DNA from: UBA2336 sp037443645
GTDB lineage: Bacteria > Bacteroidota > Bacteroidia > Cytophagales > Cyclobacteriaceae
Length of the DNA: 64,000 nucleotides
Assembly (NCBI GenBank): GCA_037443645.1
Contig: JBBINY010000002.1
Span: 78,632 to 142,631, forward strand
Direction: 5' to 3'
The position numbers and the translations under genes are program-made. Every line of letters begins with the position of its first letter. The stretch's first letter is position 1. Below are positions 1 to 8,474 of the stretch, piece by piece. The notes under the pieces are model-generated. The model was not told the origin of the DNA. It saw only the letters and a program-made list of their open reading frames with translations, and did no database searches.

Positions 1-165
1 TGGCTTTCTGTGCCTGTATGCGCAAGTACAATGTGCGCGGGTTTTCATCTTTGAGAATACCGACCACCTCATCCAGTTTTTTCAGTGTTAAAGAAAAATC
101 ACCAGCATTGAAGGCCTCTTCTGCTTCTTGATAACGAAGCTTTGCAAGGGCCTCTTGCGCGTAAA
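1..165 (-). repeat. Tandem gene duplication, copy A (partner 1329-1493)
   Basis: Bases 1-76 are identical to 1329-1404. The next ~90 bases (to about 165) differ at scattered, mostly synonymous sites relative to 1405-1493. The duplication covers the sequence encoding the mature N-terminus of the two paralogues; it may extend beyond the left edge of the window. Confidence 0.85.
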
Positions 166-223
166 GGGAGGGTGAAATTGAAAGGGTTAATGCAATGAAA
201 GTGAGGCGAACAATAGCTTTCAT
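1..223 (-). CDS. Secreted TPR/FISUMP-like protein, N-terminal part only (cut by window edge)
   Basis: Only the first 74 codons lie in the window; the rest runs off the left edge. The start is ATG at 221-223, followed by a hydrophobic signal peptide ending in a YAQ-type cleavage site. The mature part is rich in Ala, Glu and Leu and looks like the first TPR-like helical hairpin. From the Ala-Gln before EALAKLRY onward, every visible residue (about 53) is identical to the neighbour at 238-1548, while the signal peptides differ. The two genes are therefore tandem paralogues, in the same direction and 14 bases apart. Function is unknown. It probably acts in the periplasm or outside the cell. Confidence 0.75.
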   Translation of the reverse strand, partial: MKAIVRLTFIALTLSISPSLYAQEALAKLRYQEAEEAFNAGDFSLTLKKLDEVVGILKDENPRTLYLRIQAQKA

Positions 224-237
224 TATTCAAATAATTT

Positions 238-1548
238 TTATTGTTGATTGGGCTCCCCATCAAATATACATGTGCATAGAGGGCGTTTTTCTTTATCCTT
301 TATTTTGAAATATTCCTCATCCAGAGTTTTCAATCTATCCTTTGCCCAGTCTAAGGAATTCAATTCCGAAAGGCTATTAATCTGGAATTTTTTTGATGCA
401 ACCTGATGAAAACTCCCACTATTCCAGGGCCCCATGATCATGCTGTAATCTCGATTCTTTTTAAAATTCTTGTCGTATGGAGTATTAGTTGGGAACAGGT
501 CGAAACCAACCAAGAATAGCATATCAATTTTATGAAAATTATCAGATGCTTTTGTGATATAATGTGGAGATTGTATTCTTGTTCGATCTCCAAAAGGCTC
601 AACAACTGAGTTTTCGAAAAAACGCTTCTTTTTTAAATCATCAGTTAGCGAATTGAAGTAACCTATTAGCTCAGCCGCGTAAGGTACTCGCCAGCCGGAA
701 GGGCAGAGAGTAGAAAAATTATTAATGATATCAAGCGTGGATAAATCTGGATAATTGTTAAATCCTTGTTGCATGATTTTTAATTTTTTGGACTCGAATG
801 TGAAGTTGTCTACGAGGATGAGTATAAACGTATCGTTAGTTGTTTGCTGGAGAACATTATTCTCGCTTTTTGCCAACATAGAATAAATCGTTTTGTAGTT
901 TGTTGTAAAATCTGTTTTACCAAAAAATCGTTTACATTCAATCTCCTGGTTGAGATACTCCAGCAACATATTGTCCGTTGCTCGCTCTCCAGCAGTAAGA
1001 ATAGCATTGTATTTTTCTGAAAGCTTTAGAAGGTTTAGCTCATGGGCAGCGTTACGTGTTAAACAAGAACTGTATTTAGCCGTATGTGCTTCGTAAAGTT
1101 TTCGGAGGCTAGTATAATCCAGTGAGGCCCATTGTTTCTTAATTTCTTCGTAAGCAGTTCTCTCCGCAGCTGTAGTAGGTGTTACACCGGAGGCGTCCAT
1201 GATTTTATATACATCAATAGCATTATCCTGCAGGGCTTCTACTTTCTCGTAGCGGCTTACATAAAGTTTACAGCTGTTCATAAGCTGAATGGCCACCTCT
1301 TCATTCTGGCAAGGGTCTGCCGGCAGCATGGCTTTCTGTGCCTGTATGCGCAAGTACAATGTGCGCGGGTTTTCATCTTTGAGAATACCGACCACCTCAT
1401 CCAGCTTTTTCAGGGTGAGCGAAAAATCACCAGCATTAAAAGCTTCCTCTGCTTCTTGGTAGCGCAACTTGGCCAATGCCTCCTGTGCCATCAGGTTAGT
1501 ATGAATCAGAAACAAAGTGATGATGATTGTGAACCATTTACGATACAT
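238..1548 (-). CDS. Secreted protein, TPR-like N-terminus and FISUMP-like C-terminus
   Basis: 436 aa. Residues 1-21 form a signal peptide ending MAQ. Residues 22-75 look like a TPR-type helical hairpin. A helical middle follows to about residue 270. At about 282-289 the motif CPSGWRVP is the hallmark of the Fibrobacter succinogenes major paralogous (FISUMP) domain, common in secreted Bacteroidota proteins; it continues to the C-terminus, which ends in a Cys-x-Cys segment (RPLCTC). No catalytic motif was seen. The gene sits in a same-strand tandem with a near-identical N-terminal paralogue at 1-223 and follows the DFWGN-repeat gene (1565-3649) by 16 bases, so the three could be one transcript. 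The function of FISUMP proteins is not established. Confidence 0.7.
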   Translation of the reverse strand: MYRKWFTIIITLFLIHTNLMAQEALAKLRYQEAEEAFNAGDFSLTLKKLDEVVGILKDENPRTLYLRIQAQKAMLPADPCQNEEVAIQLMNSCKLYVSRYEKVEALQDNAIDVYKIMDASGVTPTTAAERTAYEEIKKQWASLDYTSLRKLYEAHTAKYSSCLTRNAAHELNLLKLSEKYNAILTAGERATDNMLLEYLNQEIECKRFFGKTDFTTNYKTIYSMLAKSENNVLQQTTNDTFILILVDNFTFESKKLKIMQQGFNNYPDLSTLDIINNFSTLCPSGWRVPYAAELIGYFNSLTDDLKKKRFFENSVVEPFGDRTRIQSPHYITKASDNFHKIDMLFLVGFDLFPTNTPYDKNFKKNRDYSMIMGPWNSGSFHQVASKKFQINSLSELNSLDWAKDRLKTLDEEYFKIKDKEKRPLCTCIFDGEPNQQ

Positions 1549-1564
1549 AATGAATGGAAGTTTA

Positions 1565-3649
1565 TTAACGGGTTAGTGAAATTTTAAAATTGTCAACGGC
1601 TACTTTTAGCTCTGTGTTTTTTTCACCGCTGATGGCAAATCCGTGATACTCGCTTAAGGAATTGGTGAGCCTGCATGATCCAATCGGCTCATCATTAACA
1701 AAAAGCAAATAATTGTCTGCCAATTTTTTTACCATTATTGTATTGGAGGTGTTGTTCAAATTTATCTTTGGTTTCTTCACTTTAGGAATGATGAAAGACG
1801 CATCTTTTAATCGGTAGGCTCCTGCATATCCGTTTTCGTCTAACCCAAACAGTATGTAATCTTGCTCGCCATTGGCTTCAAAACTTAATACTATTCCGTG
1901 CCATGCGTTTGAACCGCTAAGTCGGGTAACTACCAATTCAAACAAATAGTTAGATGATGCGCTGGTAGGCATTGGGCGAATGGCCGTTGCTGAACCTTGC
2001 CGGGTGGTTATTCGGTAAGCACCTTGGCTAACCTGACGCGAGGTGTTTTCGGAGTTCTCAACTAACCAGTTACGACTGTTGTCATTAAAATTTTCTACGA
2101 AGACAATTTTCCCATCAAGTTCAGGGCTGATTTCATCGCTTACAGGGTTGCCCCAAAAATCTGTCTTGATTTCTTTTTTTGTGGAAGTAGCCGAAATGAC
2201 GGGTGTGGATTTTATTGTTGAAGAGCTTGACTTCTCATTTCCCCAGAAGTCAGTGTCGGATTCGCTAGCTTTGGTTTCAGTCTTTTGTTTTCCTTCTTGA
2301 GCATTTCCAGACTTTATCTCGTTTCCCCAAAAATCAGTTGTTGAATTTGCTGCTTGAGTGGTGTTTCCCCAGAAGTCATTAGTTCCGTTGCCAGATCCGG
2401 AACCTGCAGTTGATTTTTTGCGGGTATAGTTTATGTTTTGAATTTGTACTTCTCTTTCCGTTAAAAGTTGTACAAAAGAAGCCCTCATTTCAGCGGCTTC
2501 TTCAAGTGAACCATAGTAACCATGCAGAATAACCGGTTGCGGAACGAGTTTGCTTATTTCATCAAACACAATTCTTTTTAGTGGCCATGAACCATCGGCT
2601 TGTTTGTTGATAGTAAATGCATTGGAAACAAAAAAACTCAATTGGTCGCCTGAAAGATCATCGTTAGGGTTGTAGGCGTAAAAGAAATAGCCAAGCTCAT
2701 TACCATTAACTTTTGTTGAGGAGGTAGGAAACTGTCCCTCCCGAAATGTATTGATAATGTTAAGTCTTCCCTGATGCCGCGCTTCTTTTGCTTGTTTCTT
2801 CAACTCCAACTCCATTCTTCGTTGTTCTTCTTGCAGTGCTGCTAATTCTTCCCTTCTTCTTTTTTCTTCTTTGTTTCGCTGAATGTCATTGTAAATGGTG
2901 GAACCAACATTTACCAATGTGTTGGTAAGATTATCGAATGCCTGCTGTTTTCTGTATTCCAGCTCGCGCAGTTTTTGCTGGTAATCTTGTAGTTGTTGTT
3001 GATAATAAACCTGTTGTTGGTCTTTCGACATCTGCAGTTGTTGCACATTTTGCTTATTGATAGGCTGGTTGCCACTATTATAAATGTTGTTTTGTTGCGG
3101 TTGATTTTGTGGGGGTTTATTTGCAAAATTATCAGCTTGTTGTTTCTGCTGAGCCTCTCTTCGTTCTAGTTCATCTATTTTAGCTTTTAATGCTGAAAGG
3201 CCGCTGTATATAACCCGCTCAATTCGGTATCCTGTAATCCTGCTATTAAATCCTCTTTCAGTATTAATGACAGAATTTCCTTCTCTTGTTCCCATTTGCC
3301 AATTGCCATAGATTTTTGTTGTTTTTCCATTACCGTACTCAACAATTACATCCATCCGGACACTCGTAACCTGAATGGCACTGATGGCATTCCAAACTTC
3401 TCCGCCAAAGGCATTCCGGTCATAGAACTTTCCTTTGTACCTGAATCCGTCACCAGGATTAGGCATCATGGTTATTAAATTCATAGTAACCATAGGCCAG
3501 CGCCCTACACCTCGGGGGTCAACATCTTCTACCGTTGCGTTAGGCGCAATTCTAAAAACTAACCCATCTTGTTCGTGGTTGAAAATGTTTTGCGCAAATG
3601 TTCCATAACAAATGATAAATGATATGAGGCTAGCGGCTAATTTCTTCAT
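1565..3649 (-). CDS. Secreted Q-rich coiled-coil protein with four DFWGN motifs and a LamG-like C-terminus
   Basis: 694 aa, not recognised as a named family. Residues 1-20 are a signal peptide ending FAQ. Residues 30-150 form a beta-rich domain of unknown type. Residues 155-300 are very rich in Gln, Glu, Lys and Arg and look like a long coiled coil. Residues 300-410 form a small globular domain. A Ser/Thr/Lys-rich linker at 410-510 carries four copies of DFWGN (about residues 425, 439, 467 and 497). The last ~180 residues (from VFVENFND) resemble a concanavalin-like/LamG jelly roll, as in carbohydrate-binding or adhesive exoproteins. It lies upstream of the FISUMP-like gene on the same strand. 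Cell-surface binding or scaffolding is a guess from architecture only. Confidence 0.65.
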   Translation of the reverse strand: MKKLAASLISFIICYGTFAQNIFNHEQDGLVFRIAPNATVEDVDPRGVGRWPMVTMNLITMMPNPGDGFRYKGKFYDRNAFGGEVWNAISAIQVTSVRMDVIVEYGNGKTTKIYGNWQMGTREGNSVINTERGFNSRITGYRIERVIYSGLSALKAKIDELERREAQQKQQADNFANKPPQNQPQQNNIYNSGNQPINKQNVQQLQMSKDQQQVYYQQQLQDYQQKLRELEYRKQQAFDNLTNTLVNVGSTIYNDIQRNKEEKRRREELAALQEEQRRMELELKKQAKEARHQGRLNIINTFREGQFPTSSTKVNGNELGYFFYAYNPNDDLSGDQLSFFVSNAFTINKQADGSWPLKRIVFDEISKLVPQPVILHGYYGSLEEAAEMRASFVQLLTEREVQIQNINYTRKKSTAGSGSGNGTNDFWGNTTQAANSTTDFWGNEIKSGNAQEGKQKTETKASESDTDFWGNEKSSSSTIKSTPVISATSTKKEIKTDFWGNPVSDEISPELDGKIVFVENFNDNSRNWLVENSENTSRQVSQGAYRITTRQGSATAIRPMPTSASSNYLFELVVTRLSGSNAWHGIVLSFEANGEQDYILFGLDENGYAGAYRLKDASFIIPKVKKPKINLNNTSNTIMVKKLADNYLLFVNDEPIGSCRLTNSLSEYHGFAISGEKNTELKVAVDNFKISLTR
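2147..2377 (-). repeat. Four-copy DFWGN-encoding repeat
   Basis: Four copies of a 15-base unit encoding DFWGN lie at about 2363-2377, 2321-2335, 2237-2251 and 2147-2161. On the plus strand they read as variants of TTTCCCCARAARTC. Spacing is irregular (14, 28 and 30 residues), and the linkers are not alike, so the motif rather than a whole module is repeated. Confidence 0.85.
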
Positions 3650-3897
3650 ACACTATAGTTAGATTCAACCTTTATAAAAAAACATTTACAATTCTGAATA
3701 TCCGTTTTAACAGAATAACTGAATTTGAAGTCAAGAATTTTTTTCACCATGCCTGCCAACCCTTCGTCCCGTTCAAAGTATAAACCAAGGCAATTTTCGC
3801 CCCGGTGAACCAGCCGCTTTACAATTATGCGTTTCATATCGGATTGATGCAATCTGTTCCCGAATTTAACGGACAATGCCCCACCTTGCAATTTCAT
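3646..3897 (-). pseudogene. Fragment resembling the N-terminus of a tyrosine recombinase
   Basis: An 83-codon open frame. Residues 21-53 (from MKRIIVKR through GLYFERDE to MVKKI) resemble the start of Bacteroidota XerC/XerD-like integrases, where an IxxxFxxDxxLxxxVK pattern precedes a conserved ARWS/CWxxP segment. That conserved segment and the whole catalytic domain are missing here: after MVKKI the reading changes to unrelated, A+T-rich sequence and stops 4 bases inside the next gene. It is read as a truncated relic of an integrating element; a short unrelated orphan gene remains possible. Similarity was judged by eye only. Confidence 0.4.
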
Positions 3898-4146
3898 ATT
3901 CGCTTTCTTTTTATTAGAAAACCGGAAGGCTGTTAAAACAAAAAATTATGAACTACAAAAATAACTGAAAAAGACTTGTCTGGACAGCCCTTCTTCCATT
4001 GCTGCTTGCAATGTGAACCGAAATCAAATTTCAAGTGTGATAAGGAGAGGACTAAAAGGATCGCTATGTTAGTGCCAGTCAACATCAATGGACTGTTTAG
4101 AGAAAACATCAGTTTGCGCGAAATATGAGAATAAACGCTCGTCAAC
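3898..4146. other. A+T-rich spacer without a recognisable gene
   Basis: Together with the integrase-like fragment this makes about 500 bases with no intact recognisable gene. The stretch is strongly A+T-rich in places. A 70-codon minus-strand frame inside it has no recognisable features. No clear hairpin, repeat or promoter box was seen. Confidence 0.5.
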
Positions 4147-7020
4147 TCACTTCTTTAGTTTTGATTTCAAATGAGTAGCCGTGTAACTGTTACACTGCTT
4201 CACCATCTCTTCCGGTGTGCCGGCAAACAGCAAATTACCGCCTTTCTTTTCTCCGCCCTCCGGGCCCAGGTCAATAATCCAGTCGGCACATTTTATTACC
4301 TCCAGGTTGTGTTCAATCACAATTACCGTATGGCCCTGGTCAACCAACGCATTGATGGCTTTCAATAATTTAGAAATGTCATGAAAGTGCAAACCGGTGG
4401 TGGGCTCATCAAAGATGAAGAGGATGTGTCCATCGGGCGAATTTTTTCCGAGGAAGGAGGCCAGCTTCACCCGCTGGGCCTCGCCACCGCTGAGCGTGTT
4501 GGAGGACTGCCCCAGTTTGACATATCCCATGCCCACATCAAACAGGGGTTGGATTTTTTCGTGGATCGATCGTTTGTCCTTAAAAAATTCCAGGCCTTCC
4601 TCCACCGTCATGGCCAGCACATCGGCAATGTTCTTTCCGTTATACTCCACCTCCAGAATTTCCTGTTTGAACCGCTTGCCCTGGCAACTCTCGCACTTCA
4701 GAAAAATATCGGCCATGAACTGCATCTCCACCTTTATTTCACCTTCGCCTTCGCAGGTTTCGCACCGGCCGCCTTCTACATTAAAGGAGAAGTGCGAAGG
4801 TTTATACCCACGTTGTCTGGACAACGGTTGTTCAGAATAGAGTTGCCGGATGGCATCATAGGCTTTTACATACGAGATGGGGTTGGAACGTGACGACTTG
4901 CCGATCGGGTTCTGGTCAACAAATTCGACCTGGGTGATTCGCGCTATGTCGCCTTCCGGCCGGTCGTACCTGCCGGGTGTTTCAGCAACCGATCCGTTTA
5001 ACCGTCCAATAGCCGGGTAAAGTATTTTCTTGACCAGGGTTGATTTGCCAGAGCCACTTACACCCGTTACTACCGTGAGCACACCCAGCGGAAACTTCAC
5101 CGTTAAATTTTTCAGGTTGTTCTCGCGTGCTCCTACCAGGGTAATGGAGTCTTTCCATTTTCTTCGTTTCGTTGGAATTGGTATTTTGTCTTTCCCGGTG
5201 AGGTAGTCGGTTGTATGCGAAACGGATTTTCCGTTCAGGTCTTTTATCGCGCCCTGGAATACAAGGTGCCCTCCATGGGCACCGGCATCGGGGCCAATGT
5301 CAATGATCTGATCTGCTGCGCGCATGATTTCCTCCTCGTGCTCAACTACGATTACGGTGTTGCCTAAATTGCGAAGTGATTTCAGCACGTCAACCATGCG
5401 GGCGGTGTCCTTTGGGTGCAACCCGATACTGGGCTCATCAAGAATGTACATCGAACCCACCAGGGCACTGCCCAGCGAGGTGGCCAGTTTAATGCGCTGG
5501 TACTCGCCACCGGAGAGGGTAGAGGTTAACCGGTTAAGAGTAAGGTAACCCAGCCCGACTTTCACCAGGTATTCAAGCCGGGTTTTGATTTCGGTAAGAA
5601 TCCGATCGGCAACCTTGCGCTCAAAATCGGCAAGGTTTAGTTGGTTGAAAAAAACGAGCACGTCTTCAACAGGCATCAGCACCAGGTTGGTGATGGAGGT
5701 ATCTGCGATTTTAACGTACTGGGCATCTTTGCGAAGTCGTGTGCCTTTGCAATCGGGACAGGTAGTTCTTCCACGGTAGCGCGACAGCATTACCCGGTAC
5801 TGGATTTTGTGGAGCTTTGATTCCACGTATTTGAAAAAATCGTTTATTCCATCGAAGTATTGATTGCCCGTCCACAGCAAATCCCGTTCATGGCCGGTCA
5901 GTTCATGATAGGGACGATGAATGGGAAAGTTGAATTTGATACCGTTTTTCAAAAGAGGTTTAAGCCATGCGCTCATGGCCTCGCTGCGCCAGGGGGCAAT
6001 GGCTCCTTCGTACACCGACAGGGATTTGTCGGGGATGACAAGGTCTTCATCAATACCCAGAATTTTGCCAAACCCTTCACAGGTGCGGCATGCGCCATAC
6101 GGATTGTTGAAGCTGAAGAAGTTAACGGAGGGTTCGGTGAATTTTATTCCGTCCAGTTCAAAGCGGTCGGAGAAGCGCAAAGGCTTTCTGCCTTCTGCGT
6201 AGATAATACACTCGTCACGTCCCTCATAAAAGGCAGTTTGAACCGAGTCGGATAGCCGGAATACCGTATCCTCATCATTCTGATTTACGGTAGCACGGTC
6301 GATCAGGATTTCGATCTGTAAATCCTTTGCTAAAGTTTTTTTCTTTTCCCCGAGCAGTTCTTCAATGAATTTTGGTTCGCCATTGATCAGTATCCGGGCA
6401 AAGCCCTTGCTCAACAGCAGGTTTAATTCATCCTGTATTTTTCTGCCCTTCTTTATCGCCAGTGGGCTGGCCACCATAATGCGGGTGCCTTCCGGAAGTT
6501 TGTTGATTTCATTCACTACATCGGTTACGGTGTCACGCTTTACTTCCTTACCGCTTACGGGTGAATATGTTTTGCCTACCCGGGCGAAAAAAAGTTTCAA
6601 ATAATCATAAACTTCAGTGGTTGTGCCAACAGTAGACCGGGGGTTTCGGGTATTTACTTTCTGCTCAATGGCAATGGCAGGGGCAACACCCCGGATGTAA
6701 TCCACATCCGGTTTTTCCATGCGGCCCAGGAACTGGCGGGCGTAAGCGCTCAGGCTTTCGACATACATGCGCTGTCCTTCGGCAAACAGGGTATCGAAGG
6801 CCAGAGAGGATTTTCCTGATCCTGACAAGCCTGTGATGACCACTAATTTGTTCCGGGGGATGGCAACACTCAGGTTTTTCAGGTTGTTAACCCGTGCCCG
6901 TTTTATGATGATGAATTCCCTGGGATCGAGTGCGTCAAGATAGGAGTCGGGGCGTGTGGTGGGAGAGGTCACGGGGCAATATAACCGGTTTCGGGAATCA
7001 GGAAGTAACGAAAGCGCCAC
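4147..7020 (-). CDS. uvrA: Excinuclease ABC subunit A (UvrA)
   Basis: 957 aa, full length for UvrA. It is the damage-recognition ATPase of nucleotide excision repair and acts as a dimer with UvrB. Visible motifs in order: Walker A1 GLSGSGKSS (64-72), the YVESLSAYARQFL and NPRSTVGT stretches, a CxxC at 311/314 and another at 421/424 (zinc module), signature LSGGEYQR (from 502), Walker B ILDEPSIGLHP, Walker A2 GVSGSGKST, the second CxxC pair (GGRCETCEG and CESCQGKRF), signature LSGGEAQR and Walker B FIFDEPTTGLH. The start at 7020 is GTG and gives an N-terminus about 20 residues longer than usual, so the true start may lie further in. Monocistronic; the upstream gene on the same strand ends 42 bases away. 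Confidence 0.97.
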   Translation of the reverse strand: MALSLLPDSRNRLYCPVTSPTTRPDSYLDALDPREFIIIKRARVNNLKNLSVAIPRNKLVVITGLSGSGKSSLAFDTLFAEGQRMYVESLSAYARQFLGRMEKPDVDYIRGVAPAIAIEQKVNTRNPRSTVGTTTEVYDYLKLFFARVGKTYSPVSGKEVKRDTVTDVVNEINKLPEGTRIMVASPLAIKKGRKIQDELNLLLSKGFARILINGEPKFIEELLGEKKKTLAKDLQIEILIDRATVNQNDEDTVFRLSDSVQTAFYEGRDECIIYAEGRKPLRFSDRFELDGIKFTEPSVNFFSFNNPYGACRTCEGFGKILGIDEDLVIPDKSLSVYEGAIAPWRSEAMSAWLKPLLKNGIKFNFPIHRPYHELTGHERDLLWTGNQYFDGINDFFKYVESKLHKIQYRVMLSRYRGRTTCPDCKGTRLRKDAQYVKIADTSITNLVLMPVEDVLVFFNQLNLADFERKVADRILTEIKTRLEYLVKVGLGYLTLNRLTSTLSGGEYQRIKLATSLGSALVGSMYILDEPSIGLHPKDTARMVDVLKSLRNLGNTVIVVEHEEEIMRAADQIIDIGPDAGAHGGHLVFQGAIKDLNGKSVSHTTDYLTGKDKIPIPTKRRKWKDSITLVGARENNLKNLTVKFPLGVLTVVTGVSGSGKSTLVKKILYPAIGRLNGSVAETPGRYDRPEGDIARITQVEFVDQNPIGKSSRSNPISYVKAYDAIRQLYSEQPLSRQRGYKPSHFSFNVEGGRCETCEGEGEIKVEMQFMADIFLKCESCQGKRFKQEILEVEYNGKNIADVLAMTVEEGLEFFKDKRSIHEKIQPLFDVGMGYVKLGQSSNTLSGGEAQRVKLASFLGKNSPDGHILFIFDEPTTGLHFHDISKLLKAINALVDQGHTVIVIEHNLEVIKCADWIIDLGPEGGEKKGGNLLFAGTPEEMVKQCNSYTATHLKSKLKK

Positions 7021-7062
7021 CAGGTTGGATGGCAGGTGATCGCAACAAAATTTTATTCTGAT

Positions 7063-7449
7063 TTAATTATCAAAATCGGGATCGTAGCTGGCTTCGCTCG
7101 TGCTTTTACGCGTACCTCCTTCGCCATCAAACGAATCGGCCTCCTCACCGGCCGAAAATTCATCATCCGATGAGAAATCATCGTCATCGTCCCCGGAATT
7201 ATCAAATTCCTGGGGGGTGGTGGGCTCCATTTCGTATTCGCCTTCGCTGTTTTTCGTAATGGGAATTTTTACCAAATAGGTAGCATCCTCCGTTTCCAGC
7301 GGAAAAACAAAAATCGGCTCTTTTTTAGCATTCGATATGCGGGTAATGCTGGCTTCGTATCCGTTGGGGTATTGCCTCTTCAGCAATTCTCTCAGGTCAT
7401 CGCTTAAGGTTTCAAGGCTCTTGATCAGGCGCTTTTTACTTACGGCCAT
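7063..7449 (-). CDS. Small acidic protein of unknown function
   Basis: 128 aa from ATG at 7447-7449; an upstream in-frame extension is possible but unlikely, because the sequence from MAVSKKRL onward looks like a proper basic N-terminal helix. Residues 1-75 form a mixed alpha/beta domain (LSDDLRELLKRQYPNG, then two beta-like stretches ending VKIPITKN). The last 45 residues are highly acidic, with runs of Asp, Glu and Ser, and probably disordered. No signal peptide and no membrane segment. It lies upstream of uvrA on the same strand, 42 bases apart, and is divergent from the sigma factor gene. I recall similar acidic-tailed proteins in related genomes but know no function. Confidence 0.65.
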   Translation of the reverse strand: MAVSKKRLIKSLETLSDDLRELLKRQYPNGYEASITRISNAKKEPIFVFPLETEDATYLVKIPITKNSEGEYEMEPTTPQEFDNSGDDDDDFSSDDEFSAGEEADSFDGEGGTRKSTSEASYDPDFDN

Positions 7450-7625
7450 AGGGGTTACAAACTCAAAAAATCGGGAACAAATACCAAAATAAAACGCCAA
7501 TCAGGCAAGAATTTTAAAGATTTTTTTGCGCTGAATCGGAAACTGGTTATCTTTTCAACTCCATTATTAACCAAAACCCCTACAATATCGAGCAGTACGT
7601 CTACGTTACCTAAATGTGAGACAGA

Positions 7626-8279
7626 ATGATCGAGAACAAATGCACCGACAGCGAGTTGCTGTCGCGCTATCAACAAGGTAACGAAGGGGCTTTTGCTATG
7701 CTGCTTCAACGCCACAAGTCGAGATTGTACACCGCCATTTACCTGATTGTAAAAGACCGGTATGTGGCTGAGGATTTATTGCAGGATACGTTCATCAAGG
7801 CCATTAACACCATACGCGAAGGCCGCTATAACGAAGAAGGTAAATTTCTGCCGTGGATCAGCCGCATTGCGCACAACCTGGCCATTGACCATTTCAGGAA
7901 GGAAAAGCGATATCCCGAAATTGTGCTGGAAGACGGCAGCCGCCTGATGAACTCCATGGATTTTGCCGATGAATCGTATGAGACCAAACAGATTTTGCAC
8001 GATAACCGCAGCCGGCTGAGGAGTTACATCAAGGAGTTACCCGTTGAACAAAAGCAGGTGCTGATTATGCGCCATTACCTGAAGATGAGTTTTCAGGAGA
8101 TAGCCGGCCGCACCGGGGTGAGCATTAACACCGCCCTGGGCCGCATGCGCTACGCCCTCATTAACCTGAGAAAGAAAATGATAAAAACCCATAATGCCTA
8201 TGACAAAGACCTTTACCCAGAACGACCTGATCAGGTATTTATACCGCGAGACCACGGAGGAGGAGGAACGCCAGATTAA
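7626..8279 (+). CDS. RNA polymerase sigma factor, ECF (sigma-70) family
   Basis: 217 aa. Region 2 runs from about residue 20 to 95 (LYTAIYLIVKDRYVAEDLLQDTFIKA, then FLPWISRIAHNLAIDHFRKEKR), and region 4 from about 130 to 187 (ELPVEQKQVLIMRHYLKMSFQEIA, then a GVSINTALGRMRYALINLRK recognition helix). It directs RNA polymerase to a specific promoter class. The last ~30 residues (HNAYDKDLYPERPD and on, ending GGGGTPD) lie beyond region 4 and are encoded in DNA shared, in another frame, with the start of the next gene. Close coupling to that small gene suggests an anti-sigma-like partner. Targets are unknown. Confidence 0.93.
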   Translation: MIENKCTDSELLSRYQQGNEGAFAMLLQRHKSRLYTAIYLIVKDRYVAEDLLQDTFIKAINTIREGRYNEEGKFLPWISRIAHNLAIDHFRKEKRYPEIVLEDGSRLMNSMDFADESYETKQILHDNRSRLRSYIKELPVEQKQVLIMRHYLKMSFQEIAGRTGVSINTALGRMRYALINLRKKMIKTHNAYDKDLYPERPDQVFIPRDHGGGGTPD

Positions 8280-8436
8280 CCAGGCCCTGCTTTGCGACAG
8301 TGAATTACGCCAGCAATACGCCTCCCTTGCAGCCACCAAAAGCGAGTTGGACGGTGCGGCACTGGAACCATCGAAGAAAACCGTAAACTCCATTCTGAAT
8401 TATTCGAAAGCGGGAACTCCGATAAGGTATGAGTAA
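8194..8436 (+). CDS. Small anti-sigma-like partner protein overlapping the ECF sigma gene
   Basis: 80 aa (78 if the second ATG at 8200 is used). It starts 86 bases before the sigma gene ends, in another frame. The sequence (FTQNDLIRYLYRETTEEEERQINQALLCDSELRQQY) matches the helical N-terminal pattern of anti-sigma factors and of small soluble partners that follow ECF genes in Cytophagales. There is no transmembrane segment and no HxxxCxxC zinc motif, so if it binds sigma it does so as a short soluble protein. The tail is basic and short. Its role is inferred from position and helical pattern; direct evidence is lacking. Confidence 0.7.
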   Translation: MPMTKTFTQNDLIRYLYRETTEEEERQINQALLCDSELRQQYASLAATKSELDGAALEPSKKTVNSILNYSKAGTPIRYE

Positions 8437-8474
8437 CTGACATACCCGACTGATTATTTGCATTTCTTTGTGGT

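Noticed and set aside
3933..4145. 70-codon minus-strand frame in the A+T-rich spacer
   Set aside because: No start context, no recognisable motif, composition like the surrounding spacer.
4381..4893. Plus-strand open frames of 147-170 codons
   Set aside because: Antisense shadows of uvrA; the minus-strand protein is unambiguous.
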